A program made the position numbers and the translations under genes. A stretch of DNA of 64,000 bases, from assembly GCA_006535965.1 (NCBI GenBank), contig QEAR01000022.1:219973-283972 (forward strand). Direction: 5' to 3'. Every line of letters begins with the position of its first letter. Position 1 is the stretch's first letter. This DNA comes from Spizellomyces sp. 'palustris'. Its lineage: Eukaryota > Chytridiomycota > Chytridiomycetes > Spizellomycetales > Spizellomycetaceae. The notes below the pieces were generated by a model. The model worked only from the letters and a program-made list of their open reading frames with translations. It had not been told where the DNA came from and ran no database searches. Positions 62,601-64,000 of the stretch are shown here, in pieces.

Positions 62601-64000
62601 GCCTGTTGGTCCCCCGAGCTTTGGATAGCATTGCTCTCCATGACACCGAGTTACTGTTTGAGAGATCGCCGAGCGTAGTCGAAGATCTTGACCTGGATGA
62701 GCCTCTGGAAACAGAGCTACCTGAGGGATGGGATGCAAATCTCAGAAACAGCAATCATGACCCCAGTATAGTGTGCTCACAGGACGCAGCAAGTGTTCAA
62801 TATGAGTTGCCCACCACGATAGAAATCGCAGACCTGGACGTTCCTGATGAAAATTGGACCTCGATCCGGGGAGCGGGTGAAGATACACAGCCGTTGGACG
62901 AATCTCTCAGGGAAATTCAAAACGCCCAAGTGGCTACGTCGAAAACGATAGATCAAACAGAGCTTCCTGAGCTTCCCGAGACTATGCCCGCCACCAATTT
63001 GCAGACAGAGATACGTGTGGATGAGCCCCTTCCCCCCATTCCCTCGGAAATTCCATTTCTGGACGACGAACAAGGTACTCCTCTGACTAAACCCGAACCT
63101 ACAGCGACCGCATCCCAGACAGACGACTCACTCGGTGCCCATGTGCTGGAAGAGCTCCCTGATGTTGCAACGATTGCGGAGAATTTCCCGGAAGTCCTTT
63201 CTGTGGACGTCGAACACGCAGTACCAGTCCTTGACACCCAGCATTCTGCGGACGCCTCAAAGCCAGATGCCTTTGTACTGAAAGAGAATTTTGTCAACTT
63301 GACGCATGACCCGACCCTTCCCAAGCCTACAAGCGCGGCAGAAGGCGAGGACAGTAGTCCGGCCGATTCATCCATGGAAACACAAAACTTTGCGCAGGAT
63401 CTTGGAGAGGACGAGCAAGTAGCGATGGGCGATGCGGCAAATCCAGAGCAGGACAGGGTGATCCGCCCAAATCCCCTAAGCAGTGAAGCTGGTGTCCAGG
63501 CACTTGTATCATCTGAATCGCCTGATGGATTCGAAGGCGCTGGGACAACAACTGCGGATACCGATATATCCGTAAACGTAGCGACTGACCAAGAAACGGG
63601 AGGGGAAGCAGCCGATCACTTACCTACAGACGAATCGGGCGAAGAGGACCACAGGGTAAGACGAAACTCAACTACGACAAGAATTGAAACAGTTGATGTA
63701 GAGGAAGGCATAGCGACATTCACCGAAGCACGCGCTGACCATGCACGTGATGGCAAGGAGAATCCGGAACCCCCTTCGGCTCCCCAGGACGAGGTCGATC
63801 TCCCAACTTCTGAAGCAGAAGTTTTAGCCGAGAGTCAGGTAGCCGAATTACTCGATAGTGAACCCGGTTCGGGGGATCAGGTCGATCTGCCAACTGCTGA
63901 AGCAGAAGTTCCAGCCGAGAATCAGGTAGCCGAGTCACTCGATAGTGAACCCGTTTCTGAGGATGCGGTTGATGCGGCCGATCTCCCGACTTCTGAAGCA
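59677..64000 (+). CDS. NDE1: NudE/NDEL1-type dynein regulator with giant acidic extension (3' truncated)
   Basis: NudE binds LIS1 and dynein and controls nuclear positioning and spindle poles. Six exons (59677-59696, 59758-59953, 60055-60203, 60265-60401, 60466-60710, 60773-end) keep phase throughout: 249 codons before exon 6. The N-terminal coiled coil has the family pattern (QLRAELQATKEELEDSKRMF, DSKDLEAELEREIEELRN, LRKNYEDLKSKYASLQTQ, DFQSKYNQLMERTTLLEHE, then VSRAKALEERISAARN). Usual NudE proteins end soon after that point. Here exon 6 stays open for all of its 1,076 codons to the window end, rich in Glu, Asp, Ser, Thr, Ala and Pro, with no Lys/Arg clusters and no recognised domain. I checked the frame codon by codon and found no stop. 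At least 1,325 residues in total; the C-terminus lies beyond the window. Confidence 0.85.
63794..64000 (+). repeat. 29-residue tandem repeat at end of NudE extension
   Basis: Three successive units begin VDLPTSEAEV (63794), VDLPTAEAEV (63881) and ADLPTSEA (63977). The first two are 87 nt (29 codons) apart and share AEV-AE-QVAE-LDSEP; the third is 96 nt further because of a 9-nt expansion before it (DAVDA). The array is cut by the window end. Confidence 0.85.

Overview
The window is nuclear DNA from a gene-dense, intron-rich eukaryote, most likely a zoosporic (chytrid-type) fungus. Nearly every gene is cut by short GT-AG introns of about 50-100 nt. The housekeeping genes look fungal or opisthokont: UPS2-like PRELI protein, Sds3-like HDAC subunit, Hse1/STAM, NudE and Sgd1/NOM1. 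Among them are genes of motile cilia and basal bodies that Dikarya have lost: STK36/Fused, SSX2IP, SPAG8, CCDC40 and TTC29. The assignment rests on this gene content; no phylogeny could be run.

Layout. 1-16 kb: 3' part of NOM1 (+), a gene-poor 2.5 kb stretch, RPL26 (-), SEH1 (+), STK36 (-), proteasome alpha PSMA4 (+), GPHR (-), two identical tRNA-Glu(TTC) genes. 16-32 kb: CSN8 (+), organellar-type MetRS (-), HSE1/STAM (+), eIF3d (-), SSX2IP (+), a universal stress protein (-), ESF2/ABT1 (+), DONSON (-). 32-48 kb: Sds3-like SIN3/HDAC subunit (+), SPAG8 (+), MRPS9 (-), an unidentified coiled-coil protein (+), CCDC40 (-), ARB1/ABCF2 (+), UPS2-like PRELI protein (-). 48-64 kb: SWD2/WDR82 (-), LSM4 (+), SDHB (-), an unidentified KEN-box coiled-coil protein (+), TTC29 (-), RBM39 (+), and NudE (+), which runs off the window end.

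The genes fall into general cell machinery and a flagellar/centrosomal set. The machinery covers ribosome biogenesis (NOM1, ESF2), translation (RPL26, eIF3d, MetRS, MRPS9, ARB1), proteasome and COP9 signalosome (PSMA4, CSN8), RNA and chromatin (LSM4, RBM39, SWD2, Sds3-like), replication (DONSON), endosome/Golgi/nuclear pore (HSE1, GPHR, SEH1) and mitochondria (SDHB, UPS2-like). The flagellar set covers central pair or Fused-type kinase (STK36), basal body anchoring (SSX2IP), doublet-lumen protein (SPAG8), 96-nm ruler (CCDC40), dynein-associated TPR protein (TTC29) and dynein regulator (NudE).

Three things stand out. NudE carries an open acidic C-terminal extension of at least about 1,060 residues ending in a tandem repeat. 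The 28 protein genes alternate strands almost perfectly, with 24 switches in 27 adjacencies. A DONSON orthologue is present in what appears to be a fungus. Exon boundaries were read by eye from splice motifs and homology, so spans are more reliable than individual junctions.
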